From Selaginella tamariscina (taxonomy: Eukaryota > Streptophyta > Lycopodiopsida > Selaginellales > Selaginellaceae), in the NCBI GenBank assembly GCA_003024785.1, contig PUQB01000060.1:186001-250000 (forward strand): a stretch of 64,000 nt of DNA, given 5' to 3'. The notes under the pieces were generated by a model. That model searched no databases. It saw only the letters and a program-made list of their open reading frames with translations, and was not told the DNA's origin. A program made the position numbers and the translations under genes. Below are positions 35,486-48,859 of the stretch, piece by piece. The stretch's first letter is position 1. The number at the start of each line of letters is the position of its first letter.

Positions 35486-38400
35486 CCTTTCATAGCTTTT
35501 CGATTTTCAGCTACTTTTTTTTCCTTGATTCTTCTCCTTCGTTTTTCTCCTTTTTTTTTTCTTTCATAGATCATGGCCGATTTTGAGCAATTTCAACGCG
35601 AGCACCAAATATTGCTTCATGAGCTAGCCACTTTGCGCCAAGTGGTCACAGATCTGCAAGGTTCCACCAACGCGGCGCATGCAGCTGCTGATGCATCCTC
35701 CAAGGCTGCTGCACAGGCTCTCTCTCAAGCATCCGTGATTTCCTCTACATCGAACACTTCTTCGGAGCCGAAGATTAGCATGCCAGAAAAGTTCAATGGC
35801 AATCGTGCCGATTTCCAAGGGTTCCTGAATCAGATTAGGCTTTTGATCCGCATGCAACCACGCCGCTACTCGACTGATGCACAAAAGGTTGGCCTTTTGG
35901 CATCCCTACTAGTTGGATCTCCACGGGCTTGGGTTGCCCCTTTGCTGGAACGTGACGACCCATTGATGGAAGACTTTGAAGGTTTCGTGGCTGCCTTTGA
36001 AGCTTGCTTTGGAGATCCCGATAAGTACCGTTCGCATGCACGAAGTTACGAAAGCTCACACAAGGATCTCGACCAGCTTCCGTTTATGCATCCGAATTTC
36101 AGCAACTTTGCACGAACATTCCATGGGACGAGACTGCATTGATTGAACACTTCCGTTTTGGGTTGAGGGATGATGTGAAGGACCTTCTCCTTTCGTTACC
36201 GGATGCCCAAACATTAGCGGAGATCATGCAACAGGCCGTTCGCTGCGACAACCGCTTGTTCGAGCGTCGTCAGGAAAAATCCCGTCAGCAGTTCCTGCAA
36301 ACCAATCCTGCAGCTGTGGTACATACTTCTGCGACACCTTCTGGAGTAGTTCCTATGGAGGTTGAGAAATACAAGCGTGGCCCACTTTCCGCTGCTGAGA
36401 AGCAACGTCGCCGCAGTGAGAATCTATGTTTGTATTGTGGTGAAGCAGGACACAAGGCGGCGGAATGTCCTATTAAAGCCAGGAAGTTCAAGACGCGTGA
36501 AGTTGAAGCTGAAGTTCAGTCGGAAAACTTCAATGTTCACTTCGTTTAGGAGCCACGAAGTTGGACGTAGGTGCAGGCTCCATTGGTGCTGCTCATACCA
36601 TTCCATCACTCAAGTTTCCTATACACATTCATCTCAATAATCGAGAGCTCAAGGAGTTTGCCCTGTTAGACACTGGTGCAAATGCATGCTTCATGGATGA
36701 CACTTTTGCAACTCAACATGGCATTCCGATGGTGAAGTTGAAGCGTGCAGTTCCTGTAGAGGTGGCCGATGGTCGTCTGATTGCTTCTGGCGCAGTTACC
36801 CATGCTACCAAACCTCTCTCTTGCAGTCATGGCGCATTCAACTGTTCAATTTCCTTCAACTTGATCAAGACTCGGTCGACTCCCATCATTTTGGGCATGC
36901 CATGGTTCGTTGTTGCAAATCCTCAGATCAACTGGAGGTCTAGGACGTTCACGTTTTCCTCTCCGGCAACCAGGACCAATCCTGTACCTTCCTGTGTGCA
37001 GAATACATCCTTAGTGTCTGAGGCAGTACAAGCTACAGGATTGACCGTGCCTGTTCCTGTATCAGTGTTGAAGACTCCTCGACAGGATCCACCTCCTATT
37101 GGTTCGTCAGCACACTCACAAGTTCTCCTCACTCCTGTGCATCCACGGACTTCTGTACAGGATTCTTCCAATCCTGTACACTTGTCAACATCCACACATG
37201 TTTCTCCCAATCCTGCCTCTTTTCATTACTCTTCTTCTGTTCCACCCCCAAGATCCTTCCTCTTTTTCAATCACAGCTCCCTCCTTCTCCTCTTCGAGTT
37301 CTTACCACTACCATGCATGAACTTGCCACTGATCCTGCTCCTTTTCATCTTTTTGCCTTCCAAGTAACTCCTACGTCCTCTTCTACCTTTCCTGTATCTG
37401 ATTCCCTGTTTTTCAATCTCCTTCTCTGTTCCTTCTTCTCCTCCTTCTTCCCTGCCATCCAAGTATCACTCCTTTCAGAACGTTTTTGACAAGCACAAGG
37501 CTGCAGTTCTTCCTGTTCACAGGTCCTACGACTGTCCTATCGATCTTGTGGAAGGAAAGACTCCACCGTTCGGACCGATTTATGCACTGTCACCTACAGA
37601 ATTGGAGGTTCTTCGTCAGTACATCGAGGAAAACTTGGCATCCGGCTTCATTCGTCACTCAAAGTCCCCTGCAGGAGCACCTATCTTCTTTGTCAAGAAG
37701 AAAGATGGGAGTTTACGTTTGGTTGTGGACTACAGAGGTTTGAATCAAGTCACCATTCGGAACCGGTACCCGTTGCCATTGATCCCGGAACTTCTCGATC
37801 GGCTGCAAGGAGCAAAAGTGTTCACGAAGATTGACTTACGAGGGGCTTACAATCTTGTACGGATTCGTCCAGGCGATGAGTGGAAGACTGCCTTTCGTAC
37901 AAGGTATGGACACTTCGAGTATACGGTGATGCCTTTCGGACTTACCAATGCCCCAGCCGTGTTCCAACACATGGTGAACGACATCTTTCGTGACTTCTTG
38001 GACCAGTTTGTGGTAATCTACCTCGATGACATTTTGATTTTCTCCAAGGACCAGGCGGCTCATGACAAGCATGTACGACTAGTCTTACAGAGGCTTCGCG
38101 AGCATGGCCTGTATGCGAAGTTGGAGAAGTGTTTCTTCGACAGGGATACTGTAGAGTTCTTGGGCTACATCGTCTCTCCTGCTGGCGTTTCCATGGACAT
38201 GCACAAGGTGAAGACTATCGCGGAGTGGGAGAGGCCCAAGTCTGTACGAGATGTACAATGTTTCCTTGGCTTTGCAAACTTCTACAGGCGTTTCATACAG
38301 GACTTCTCCAAGCGTGTACTTCCACTCACGGAACTCACCAAGCGCACAGGAGTGTTCTCTTGGTCCGACAAGGCAGAACATGCATTCACAACACTCAAGA

Positions 38401-40428
38401 ACATCTTCACGACAGCTCCGATTTTAGCACATCCTGATCCTTCTCGTCCCTTCTTCGTTGAAGCAGATGCCTCGGATTTTGCAGTAGGATCTGTTCTATC
38501 ACAAGTTGGAGAAGATAAGTTGCTTCATCCTGTAGCTTTTCACTCTCGTAAGTTCCTTTCGGCGGAGATCAATTACGAGATTCATGACAAGGAACTCAAG
38601 GCCATTGTGGATTCGTTCGAGGAGTGGCGGCATTTCCTGGAAGGTGCTGCGCATCCTGTACAAGTTCTTACGGATCACAAGAACCTGGAGTATTTTCAAA
38701 CGGCTCGAGTTCTCAGTCGGCGACAGGCTAGGTGGGCGAGTTCCTATCACGTTTTGATTTCGTCATCATCTACAGGCCTGGTTTTGAAATGGCAAGGCGG
38801 ATGCATTGTCTAGGCGCTCTTACCTTGCACCGACCCCGGGCGATCCTGCATATGACTGTCAAAAGCAAGTGTTGTTGGGTCCTGATCGACTTCGGCTTGC
38901 AGCACTACAAGTTCATCAGGCTCCAGCAGATTCCACACTCCTACAGGACATCCGTTTGCAGTTGGCTACAGACGACTTGGCAAGGAATGTGTTTTCACAC
39001 ATTAGTCCTGACATCGCAAGTTCCTCTTCCTCCAGTTCCCGTACAGACTACAAGTTGTTTACCATACAGGACGGACTCCTGTATCGGGAAGGTCTCCTGT
39101 ATGTTCCTGTTGGTGTTTGCAGGACTCGTGTGGTACAGGATTGTCATGATACCCCGGCTACAGGACATTTTGGTGTGGCCAAGACAGTTGAGTTGGTGAC
39201 TCGCAACTATTGGTGGCCTGGGTTGCGAGGTTTTGTGGACAAGTTTGTACGGAGTTGTGACACCTGCAATAGGTCGAAGATGCCTCTCACGCCCCTCTGG
39301 TCTTCTTCGTCCTCTTCCTGTTCCTTCTGCTCCTTGGAGATCCATTTCTATGGATTTCCTCACAGATCTTCCTCCTCGTGGATTTGATGCAGTTCTTGTC
39401 GTGGTTGACCGTTTCACCAAACAAGCTCATTTCCTACCATGTCACAAGACTGCTACAGGCCAGACAACTGCTGAGTTGGTGATCCGCGAAGTATTCCGAC
39501 ATCATGGTCTTCCTGAGAGCATTGTTTCTGATCGAGGCCCACAATTCATGTCCAAGTTTTGGCGAGAACTTCTCCGGAGTCTACAGGTTAAAGCGGACCT
39601 TTCTTCAGGATACCATCCACAAACTGATGGGCAGTCAGAACGCACGATTCAGACCTTGGAGCAATATCTTTGCTGCTTCATCAGTTACCAACAGGACAAC
39701 TGGTTGGACCTTCTTCCAATGGCGGAGTTTGCCTACAACAACTCCGTTCACGCATCTACAGGCCAGACACCTTTCTTTGCTCTTACAGGCTACCATCCAC
39801 GTTTTGACTTTGCTCCTCCTGCTTCTCCTTCTTCTGCTCCTGCAGTACAGGATCGTCTCCAGCATCTTCGTCAGGTACATGAGGATCTCCGGGTTCATCT
39901 TCAGCAGGCACAGGAACGGTACAAGCATTATGCTGATGCTCATCGTCAACCGGCACCTACATACAAGATTGGTGATCTCGTGTGGCTTCTTCGTCGGCAT
40001 ATTCGCACCAACAGGCCTTCTTCTAAGTTGGATTTTCAACGATTGGGCCCTTACAGGATTGGCTGAGGTCAATCCTGTAGCTTTCCGACTCGAGTTACCA
40101 TCTACGGTGAAACTTCATCCTGTGTTTCACACTTCTTTGTTGGAGCCGTATCATCCTTCTTCTCTTCTTGGTCGTGCTTCTTCTCCTCCCCCTCCTGTGG
40201 TCATTGACGGTGAACCTGAGTATGAAGTTGCAGCCATCCTTGATTCTCGTCTTCATCGCGCCAACTTCAATACTTGGTGGATTGGAAAGGTTATTTGCCT
40301 ACCGATCGCACTTGGGAACCTGCATCCAACTTACTCCATGCTTCTTCCAAAGTTGCTGCTTTCCATCGGCGTTATCCTGCTAAACCAGGTCCCAAGACTC
40401 GTGGAACTCGTCCTTAGGGAGGAGGTGC

Positions 40429-40835
40429 TGTCACAACCGGATACATGATACGAGTTACAGGATATGCCTAAGATATACTACAGGATATGCCTGCAGGATA
40501 TTCCTACAGGATATGCCTATAGGATATACCTACAGGATATGCCTGCAGGATATCTACAGATATACCTACATGATATCCTACAGGATATGCCTATAGGATA
40601 TACTACAGGATATGCCTAAAGGATAAGGGTCACTATTTTTAGCTCATGACCATATTAGACTCATGACCAGATTAGCTTGGAGTTGTGAGTATAAAAGCTC
40701 CGACCTAATTGTTGTACAATCAGTTACTATCAACACCAGTCATTTTACGATCATTCTTGTCTTGTTCCTTTCTCTTGCCTTGTTCTTGAGTCAAGCCTTC
40801 TTGTTGTTATCTTGCTCTTAGGTCGTGGCTTGACA
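40429..40835 (+). repeat. 3' LTR of the young chromovirus
   Basis: 407 bp. The unique part is almost identical to the 5' LTR. The extra length comes mainly from more copies of the ACAGGATATGCCTG-like unit (about 40,450-40,620); a shorter stretch is missing near the end of R/U5. Confidence 0.9.
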
Positions 40836-41399
40836 ACTACATGGTTTGCATGCTTAGATACATCACATAATTAAGGACCCATCTATCGACCTCAACAAGA
40901 AGATATTGTACTGGAAGGACTGCAACTAGAGATCTACAAATGGATTTGGTTAGATAATGTTGACAAACTACTTAGATACACCAAAAAAGTGGAAAAGTAG
41001 GAGGGCGAGAGGTGCCATGAAAAGGAAAAACATAATAAGTTTAAAGATGGAGTGAACACCACCACGACAAGGAAAACCTTTTGGACACCCTAAGGCTAGC
41101 TAGAGGCATCTATGGAATAGGTGAGACTCACCCAGAGTCAAAAACCAATAGCTACAACATGACTTCAAGAGAGCATCACAACAAAAGTCCAGAAAACCTA
41201 GGTATCATTAACTATTGGGGAGTTACTCCATCTATTTATACTATCTTGGTTCAAATGCACTCATAGACAATAGGACCACCGAGGTTTGCAACCACAATAG
41301 TAGACTTTGTGGACAATGTATTGGCCATCCTAGTTCAAATTGCAAGTCGCATCATTCACAATGTTATCATGGACGAGGTGTCTAGCGTGAACATCATGT

Positions 41400-44300
41400 T
41401 AGTGGAACTTCACCAAGACTTAGGAATGCAGCCCCTAAAGCCATCACCATCCTTATGTGCATGACTAACCAAACTAAGGTGGCACCTAAGGGCATCATAA
41501 GGGGAGTAAAGGTCAAAATTTAGAACATCAAGTTCAACCATCATTGCTTGTGTAGTATGCTCCTCATGTCTGTGGCCCACTCCTGTGGACTTCATGACCT
41601 TGCTAGCTAGCCACCCATGTGACTTTTGAGCCATAGTTTCTTGGTTTGGCAACCGGCACTCCTCCTTCTATCGCCTCCCCATTTTGTGCTCCTTTGCTTG
41701 GCATTTCATTCAAATGGATGTAAGGCTTCATGTGATTCCTATTGACCTTCTACTTTAGCAATTTCTTATTGAGGCCTAGCAGCACCATCCCATTACCAAA
41801 GACTTTGAAGATTTCATATGGCCCCTTCTAGCTTGGTTTGAACTTGCTCTTTTAAAATTCCTGCGACTTCTTGTACCACTAGACCCACAATCCTAGTTTG
41901 TAACCGTGCTTCATCGAGCTGCTCCAATTATTGCAACTTTTACCTAGTAATTATCAATTCATCAGTGATTCTATTAGCAAGATTAGTCAACAAGTCGGAA
42001 ATAGTAAATTTCTAGGGCATGATGGCTTCCAACCCATATGCTAATCGGAATAACATGGCTTCAATTGATTCAGTCTTGAACATTATTTAATATCCCCATA
42101 GGATGGACAACAACATCTCTTTCCATCTCCAAAGTTCCTTGTGACAATAAGGGAATGGTTAAGCGAAATCCACCATCAAAACATTGGTAACCATCATAAA
42201 TAAAGTTTGTCATTTGCCTGGTTGTACTTTCTGAAGTGCCTTTGCCTCCACCCACTTGGTTTTATAGTATGTTGCAACTATGATGTACATGGCAAGTGAT
42301 GGGTGGCTCCTCGAGTTAATTGGTCTAGTACCCACTTCTCAAATATTGACATTTCTATCGTTAGGTGGTACTCTGTGCCTTGGCTAGTCATTGGTTGTCT
42401 AATTTGTTGGCAATTGATGCAACTTCTTGCTACCTTGATGCTATCGCAAAAGATCATTAACCACCACAACCCTATTTGTAAAACCTTCCTAGCCAGTTTC
42501 TCTTCTCCAAATTGACTAGCACTAGGTCCTACGTGTGTTGCTTCTAGAATTTCATGGATCTCCCAGTCAAGGGGACAACAACAAAGGATGTTGTCTCTCC
42601 CATGCTTATACAACTGGTCTCCAATCAACTGGAATGCCAGGGTCCGCTAAACCAAGTTGCTCCTATGGCCTGGGGACATTCGTGAGAGTCTGCTAAATCC
42701 TTCAATGAGGTAGGAGCTAATGGGTTGCTGCCACTTCAGGATGTTTATGTTTTGGATCGATGGTGTGGCCTCTGGCCTGCATCATGGTTCCACTTTTAGT
42801 TTTAAAGAGGTCAACATCTAGTATCTCAAGTAGTGGGGCTGTCACAAGTTGCTTGTCGCTCATAATCCTAGATGGAGGAAACATGCATCTTACCTACCTT
42901 GTGGACCACTATGAAGTCAAACTCTTGGAAGATGAGAATCCACCATGTCAGTTGTTCGATTAGCTATGATTTCTAGAGGAGCACATGGTGGTCGATGATA
43001 AGCACAAAGTGGTTCCTTAAGAGGTAGTGGCAAATTTTGGAAACCCCATAAATTACCACAAGGCACTCCTACTCAATTGCTGAGTAGTTTTGTTTGGTCA
43101 ATGTCATGAGTCAACTACCATTTGTGATGGGTTGTAGCATTTGCGTGTCATTCTTATGTGACAAGACCGCACTTGTGGCAATGCTAGAGCCATCTATTTG
43201 GAGGTGGAACTACTTATCCCAGTTGGGTGGGACAAGAATGACAATATTTCATTGGCAAGGAGCTTAGTCATCAGCTAGGCCCTATCTGCATACTAAGTGA
43301 TGAACTTTAGGTAAAATCTCACCTTCCCCAAGAGCCACCTAAGTTCGATGACGCGTTTTATGGGTGATGCATTTTCATAATCGCCCACATTGTTCCCGAA
43401 TCCATGGTGGATACGATGTGCCCTAGCAGCTTCCATGCAATCATGCCAAATACACATTTCAAGGGGTTAAGAGAAATACCAAAGTCACAACATTGTTTGA
43501 ACACCCATTCAAGACATTCCGAGTGATCTTTTGCCACTCCATAGGCCATGAAGTCATCTAGGAATGCACAAACATAGTTTATGAGGTTATCTAGTGAATG
43601 TGAATGATCCTCAATTTGTGATGAATGTCGTCTTGGCCTGATCTTCGAGGGTGATGGTAACTTGGTTGTACTCATTGAAGTTGTCCATAAATGAGTACAT
43701 CTCGTGTTCTACGACATCCTCCAGGATAGCTTCAGTGAAGGGGATCTAGTAAGAAAGTCAAGATCATCATCATCTAAGCCTTACTCCAACTTGGTACATA
43801 GTATTCATGGGGTTAGGATTCTAGCTGTGGTGCTCGGACTTGTTTTGCAACCACAAAGATTAGTTTGTTGTTTGTGGGGAAGTGTACCTACATGCACCTT
43901 CAATCATGTTGCACCTTTGTTCTCCTAAGCCAGGGTTGCCTAAGTAGCAAGTCGAATCCCCAATTCAAATTCATGTTGAGGACAACAATGTTAATCCAAA
44001 ATTTTACACTATGGATCCTGATTACCACTTTGCTTATGGTGCCCTTGGGTGCCACCTTGATTTGGTCTACCATGTGTACCATGAACTATGATGGCTCTAG
44101 GGTTTGCATTCCCAATCCCTGATGGAGTTTTATTGGCATGATGTTATGCTCGACCTACTATCTACAATGTATCTTGCAATTTGGACTGAGATGGCCAGTA
44201 CATAATCCACAAAGTCTACCATTATGGTAGCAACCACTAAGAGTTTTTTGGTAGCCGGGTGCAACTCACGAGCTAATATATCGTACAAACCGAGTGATAG

Positions 44301-47300
44301 TCATAGTAGTTCTCCTATGGTGAGGGAAACTTGGGTTTAGTGTACCTTTGTTGTGATGTTTATCAGAAGTCCCATGGTTACCTATGGCATCCTTCCCTAG
44401 GCGAGTTGTGCTCGCTCCACGGCTGCCTCCACCTCTACTTGCCTTTAAGCCCATTCCCAAGACTTGTGGGGTAGGTCCATGACCTCCTTATTGGACTTCC
44501 CTTCATCTTCTCCCTCCAAGTTGACTAGCTGGGTGGTGGCCTTGGTGTGGCGAGTTTATGACCTTGTGCTTGCCCTGGTTTTGGTGGCATGATTGCCACG
44601 TGATTAGCATGTGGTGTAAGAGCGGGTGCACTTTGTGGAGGTGCTCGAACTACTAGGCATGTTTTCTTATTGTGGCACATGTGCTTCTAGCATTAACTTG
44701 ATCATGTATATCAAGAAGCAACGATACAATGGATGGTGTCCATCCAGTCCTTTGTCCTAGTCAACGCTCCTCTATTTATGTGGCTGCTAGCCTTGCGGCT
44801 CTCCATGAGCATGATTGCCTACAAAGGCAGTCTTGACTTTCTCCTTGCCATCATCCTTGGTCTCGATGGTTGGTTGCATTCATCTCTAGATTCCGTTCAA
44901 CCATCATTGTGGCCACTTGTGATAGGGCCTTGTTGACAAGTTACGCCAGCTTATAACACTCGTTGGTGGTGTGGGATCCTTGAACATTACAGTATTTGTC
45001 CCCTCATGTCACATAGAGTTTGGAAAGAGTTGCTTTCCTAATCATCAATTTGTTGTCTTCCTCTTTTGGGAGCTTCGTGCTTCTAGGTCAATCTTGGTGT
45101 GTTAGAGAGGTCCTCATCATTCGTGGTGGTTGCATTTGCCTCCTCCCCCTCAAACTTCTCATGTTTTCTTCACTCTTGGCGCCTCTTGGCCTCTCTTTTA
45201 TCAAAAGTTCTGTTATCATCCAACCCGATCCACTTGTGAATCTCCGGTTGCATGCCCTTTCGATATTGTTAAAGGTAAAATATTAGGAGTATAGGACATC
45301 CTACTGTGGAGAGAATAAGGGTAGAAAGGTCCGTAGTAAGCATGGAAGGAAAGGCTGTGAAAGAGGAAAATCCTTACCGAGAGGAAAAGGAAAAGGAAAA
45401 GGTGAAGGAAAAGGAAAAGGTAAAGGATGACGTGGTGAGAGGAAAGGTAGTTAAGGGTAGTTAGGGCAAAGGAGAAGGGGTCTCCAGAAAGGTCTCCACA
45501 GGAAGTTCTAACAAGAGAGAGGGTCTCCATTTGAAGTTCTAGCAGGAGATAAAGGTTCTCTACACTTTGTCTTTTGTATTCATGTTAGTAATGAAAGGTG
45601 CATATTAGAGAATCTTGTGTGTGTGTATGTCTACTCTCAATGAATGGATCTAACAAGGCAATAGCTAAAATCCGTTCTTGCCCTTGACTTTGGAGACCAG
45701 TCATAGTGGCACTGGGAGAAGTCTGATATATATATACATATATATTGAGAGTTGAGGAAGGAAAGGGTGTAGCCTTTCCTGTACGTTGTATGAAAGGTTT
45801 CCTGTCTGCGTGAAGGAAACATGTTAAATAGGAAAAGGTGAGGCAGAGAGCCCTTTTCCTGTTTAACAATTGGCGACCATGGAGGGATTTCGCCATTGCA
45901 GTGTTAGCATTCATACGGTGTGTATATTCATCTATCTTTTCTGTTTTGCCTTGAAGGATAGTCCTTAACTTCTCTAAACGTTCCTCCGGCAATTCCTCCT
46001 TTCTGAAATATTCCTTAAATGCATCAGTAACCTTTTGATGATCCTCTCTGACTTCCTTTTCTAAATCATAATACCAGTCAGAGGCATTTCCTTTCAATGT
46101 ATGTGGAAATATAAGCAGCCTTTCTGCATCCGTCACCTTATACAGTTTTACTACCTCTTCAAACTGTTGTAAGTGCCTTTTCAGATTTTCCTTCTTTCCT
46201 GCAGAGAATGTGGGATACATCACCGTACCCCCAAACATTCCCGGGAAAAGTGCCATATTTATAATAACTCTTTGCTCTGGTGTATTTCCTCTTACACCTT
46301 CCTCCCTTCCTCTTCGGGAGTTCTCAGGAGATCCTTCTCCTTGCAATCTCGGTCTATGAACAGGCACTCCTTCCGTTCCTCTCACAGTCTCCTCTAAACC
46401 AGTTGTTTGATACTGCCTCCAATTCTCTGGATCAGCCTCAGATTTCTGTATTGTTTCTGCAATATCCTTTACTATCTTGCCAAGGATATTTTGACGTCTA
46501 TTTTCGTCAGTTTCAGGTTGCTGTTGGGCAGCCACTCTATTGGCCTGCCTTTGGTTCCTTTGATTAGCTAAGGCTGAATCAGGACGATGGTTCCTCCACG
46601 GTTCCATTCATTCCTTCTCCTTTATACATCCGGCTCTACACCTTCTGAGCCTTTTTTAGAATGAGAATTCTATCTTTTTAGCCTCTTTTCTCAATGAATG
46701 CTAATACTGCAATGGCGAAATCCCTCCATGGTCGCCAATTGTTAAACAGGAAAAGGGCTCTCTGCCTCACCTTTTCCTATTTAACCTGTTTCCTTCACGC
46801 AGATAGGAAACCTTTCATACAACGTACAGGAAAGACTACACCCTTTCCTTCCTCAACTCTCAATATATCTGTATATATATATCAGACTTCTCCCAGTGCC
46901 ACTATGACTGGTCTCCAAAGTCAAGGGCAAGAACGGATTTTGGCTATTGCTTTATTAGATCCATTCATTGAGAGTAGACATACACACACACAAGATTCTC
47001 TAATATGCACCTTTCATTACTAACATGAATACAAAAGACAAAGTGTAGAGAACCTTTATCTCCTGCTAGAACTTCAAATGGAGACCCTCTCTCTTGTTAG
47101 AACTTCCTGTGGAGACCTTTCTGGAGACCCCTTCTCCTTTGCCCTAACTACCCTTAACTACCTTTCCTCTCGCCACGTCATCCTTTACATTTTCCTTTTC
47201 CTTTTCCTTTTCCTCTCGGTAAGGATTTTCCTCTTTCACAACCTTTCCTTCCATGCTATTCTCTCTCCACAGTAGGATGTCCTATGCTCCTAATATTTTA

Positions 47301-48850
47301 CCTTTAATAGATATCTTCCTGATGAGGTCAACTAGTGGGTCCCTCAATCGAGCCATGTATCCAAGCATTCAAATTGTGTAATCGTCAACAAACTCCCCTA
47401 TCTTTTGTTTTGTGTTAGTCATTCTATGAATTACCTCTTCTTCACTCTTTTTCGTGCAAAAGGCATCAAGGAACACCCTACGCAAGGTATTTTAATGGAC
47501 TTCCTCGTTGGCTTCCTAGAATTGCATCCACCATGCATGCGCCTTCTTCTCTAAGGTGCAAGCAAATGTGTTTAGCTTCTTTGAATTGTTGGATATCCCC
47601 CATAGCTCGCACACATGTTTGAACTTGTGTGCATGTTGGTCATGCATCCTTTTCTTTCACTCCTTGAAACATGGGCAAAGGTACACCACCTTGCTCTCTT
47701 ACATCTTACTGAGTGTGCAGGCTAGTAAGGCTACCAAGTCTTCTATTATGACCCTTTGGCATTCCTGGGGAGTCTCCGAAGCTAACTCCTGAGCTTTGAA
47801 CATGCTAAGGTTAACATCTTGGTGCCATGTTGGCACCATGTTCTTCCTCCATGCTCTAACCCTTCCTATTGAAGAGCTATCCCTTAGAAGTCCTCTTTGC
47901 ATGGCCAACTTCCTTGCTAGAGATGCGGTGCTTCCTGCCTAGATAGTATCTCTTTGTCCCATGTTGTTTTGGTTTGATCATATGATCTTGTGAAATCCCA
48001 TTGCATTGTCAAATCAATCTTGCTTGCCTTGGTGGAATCTCCTCAACCTGAGATGGTATCCCCTCATCTCTTAGTTGTCGCAAATGTGTTGTTTGACCTT
48101 ATAAAATCCCCTCAATTGTCAAAACGGTTTTGCTTGCATGGGCGGATTTCCCTTGCCCTAGGATGGAATCCCCTCATTCCTAGTCTAGGATGGCCACTAT
48201 GTGGCCCCCTCACCAACACCTCCTCCCAATTAATTAGTTTGTCAATGTTCAGTTCCCTTCTTGTAGATGGCCTGTTGTCGAACCTTGTGGAGCCTCATGT
48301 AGTTGTTTCCTAACCTACTACATCATTCAATCTATTGAACTTCTAGTGTGATGGTCTTTTCTTTAGTGGTTATTGCCCCTCCCCATGGGGTCATTTGGAT
48401 GAGGTTCTTTCTCCCCTCTTTTTGGGCATCCATGGCCAAGTCTGCCTCACCCTCCTTGGTGACAGCAGCCTTGGGTTTACTGTGCCACACCCTTTACTCC
48501 CTTGGGCAAGTAGATATTCTCTTATTCTCGTCCTCTATCACTCCATTTCTTGTCATCATTGCTTCGAGTTTTTTGCCTTCAATGTGGGCTTCCCATCCTT
48601 TGGGGTCCTTATGTGTGAAGTCTCCTCCCTTTGGGGTACTCCTCAAATTTTAGTCTAGCCATGTCATGTGGTAGCTCATCATAACTGTCACTCTCTCCTG
48701 CATTGAGAGTAGGTGGTGGACTTCTATCATTCAACCACCACCTCTGTAGGTTATGCAAGGCTGTTTCACATGTCTAGATGTTGCTCATTCTCGTGCATTT
48801 CTACACATGGGATCTCATTAGGACATGTTGGGTCAATGGTGGTGGCCTCT
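41400..48850 (-). mobile_element. Ty3-type LTR retroelement, right copy (-), old, with nested insertion
   Basis: Reading leftward: 5' region (about 48,850-47,900) matching 32,640-33,560, gag (about 47,870-47,310 and 45,266-44,400), protease region (about 44.3-43.7 kb), RT (about 43.7-43.0 kb, with FLDDFMAYG), integrase zinc-binding and core (about 42.63-42.0 kb, with LQIGLWW and SCINCQ) and an integrase C-terminal part (about 41.9-41.7 kb). It is split by the inverted-LTR insertion at 45,267-47,309. It has many breaks and no LTR pair that I can place. Same family as the + copy at 32.3-41.4 kb, so the two form a large, interrupted inverted repeat. Confidence 0.75.
45267..47309 (-). mobile_element. 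LTR element with its two LTRs in inverted orientation
   Basis: The left LTR (45,267-45,868) reads on the + strand and the right LTR (46,740-47,309) on the - strand. Both are followed inward by the same leader (ATTGGCGACCATGGAGGG), and a gag segment on the - strand lies between (about 46,607-45,900, with FPHTLKGNASDWYYDLEKEV). The whole unit is bounded by the 5-bp duplication GATAT (45,262-45,266 and 47,310-47,314). LTRs are nearly identical, so it is fairly young. Pol is absent, so it is a defective fossil. It lies within the gag region of the older minus-strand element. Confidence 0.85.
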
Positions 48851-48859
48851 ACCTAGACA

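Larger units (their letters stand above)
35106..40835 (+). mobile_element. Young chromovirus (Ty3-type LTR retroelement), nearly whole
   Basis: 5,730 bp flanked by the perfect 5-bp target duplication ACTAC (35,101-35,105 and 40,836-40,840). Parts in order: 5' LTR; gag at about 35.57-36.55 kb with a CCHC knuckle (CLYCGEAGHKAAEC); protease near 36.66 kb (LLDTGA); RT at about 37.6-38.3 kb with a YLDD box; RNase H at about 38.4-38.8 kb (EADASDFAVG); integrase at about 39.1-40.0 kb with an HHCC-type finger (CDTC) and SDRGPQF; a chromodomain near 40.2-40.35 kb; a purine tract (AGGGAGGAGGTGC) and 3' LTR. It looks close to whole with a handful of breaks. LTRs differ by very few substitutions outside a repeat, so insertion is recent. 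It sits in the gag region of an older Ty3-type copy. Confidence 0.92.
32266..41395 (+). mobile_element. Ty3-type LTR retroelement, left copy (+), broken and split by two insertions
   Basis: Three remaining parts match the minus-strand copy to the right: about 32,266-33,560 (5' region), 34,711-35,105 (gag start) and 40,841-41,395 (rest of gag with a zinc-knuckle-like CGQC...C stretch). Between them lie the arm/LTR-like segment (33,561-34,710) and the young chromovirus (35,106-40,835). Pol is absent. The copy is a fossil with numerous breaks, clearly older than the chromovirus inside it. No LTR pair can be assigned. Confidence 0.6.

Noticed and set aside
36923-37743. Host genes suggested by open frames on either strand within 35.5-40.5 kb
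   Set aside because: All are shadows of the gag-pol region of the young chromovirus.
47990-48660. A membrane protein from the hydrophobic + strand frames at 47,990-48,660
   Set aside because: The region is homologous, in inverse orientation, to 32.6-33.6 kb and belongs to the minus-strand Ty3-type element; the + frames are antisense shadows.
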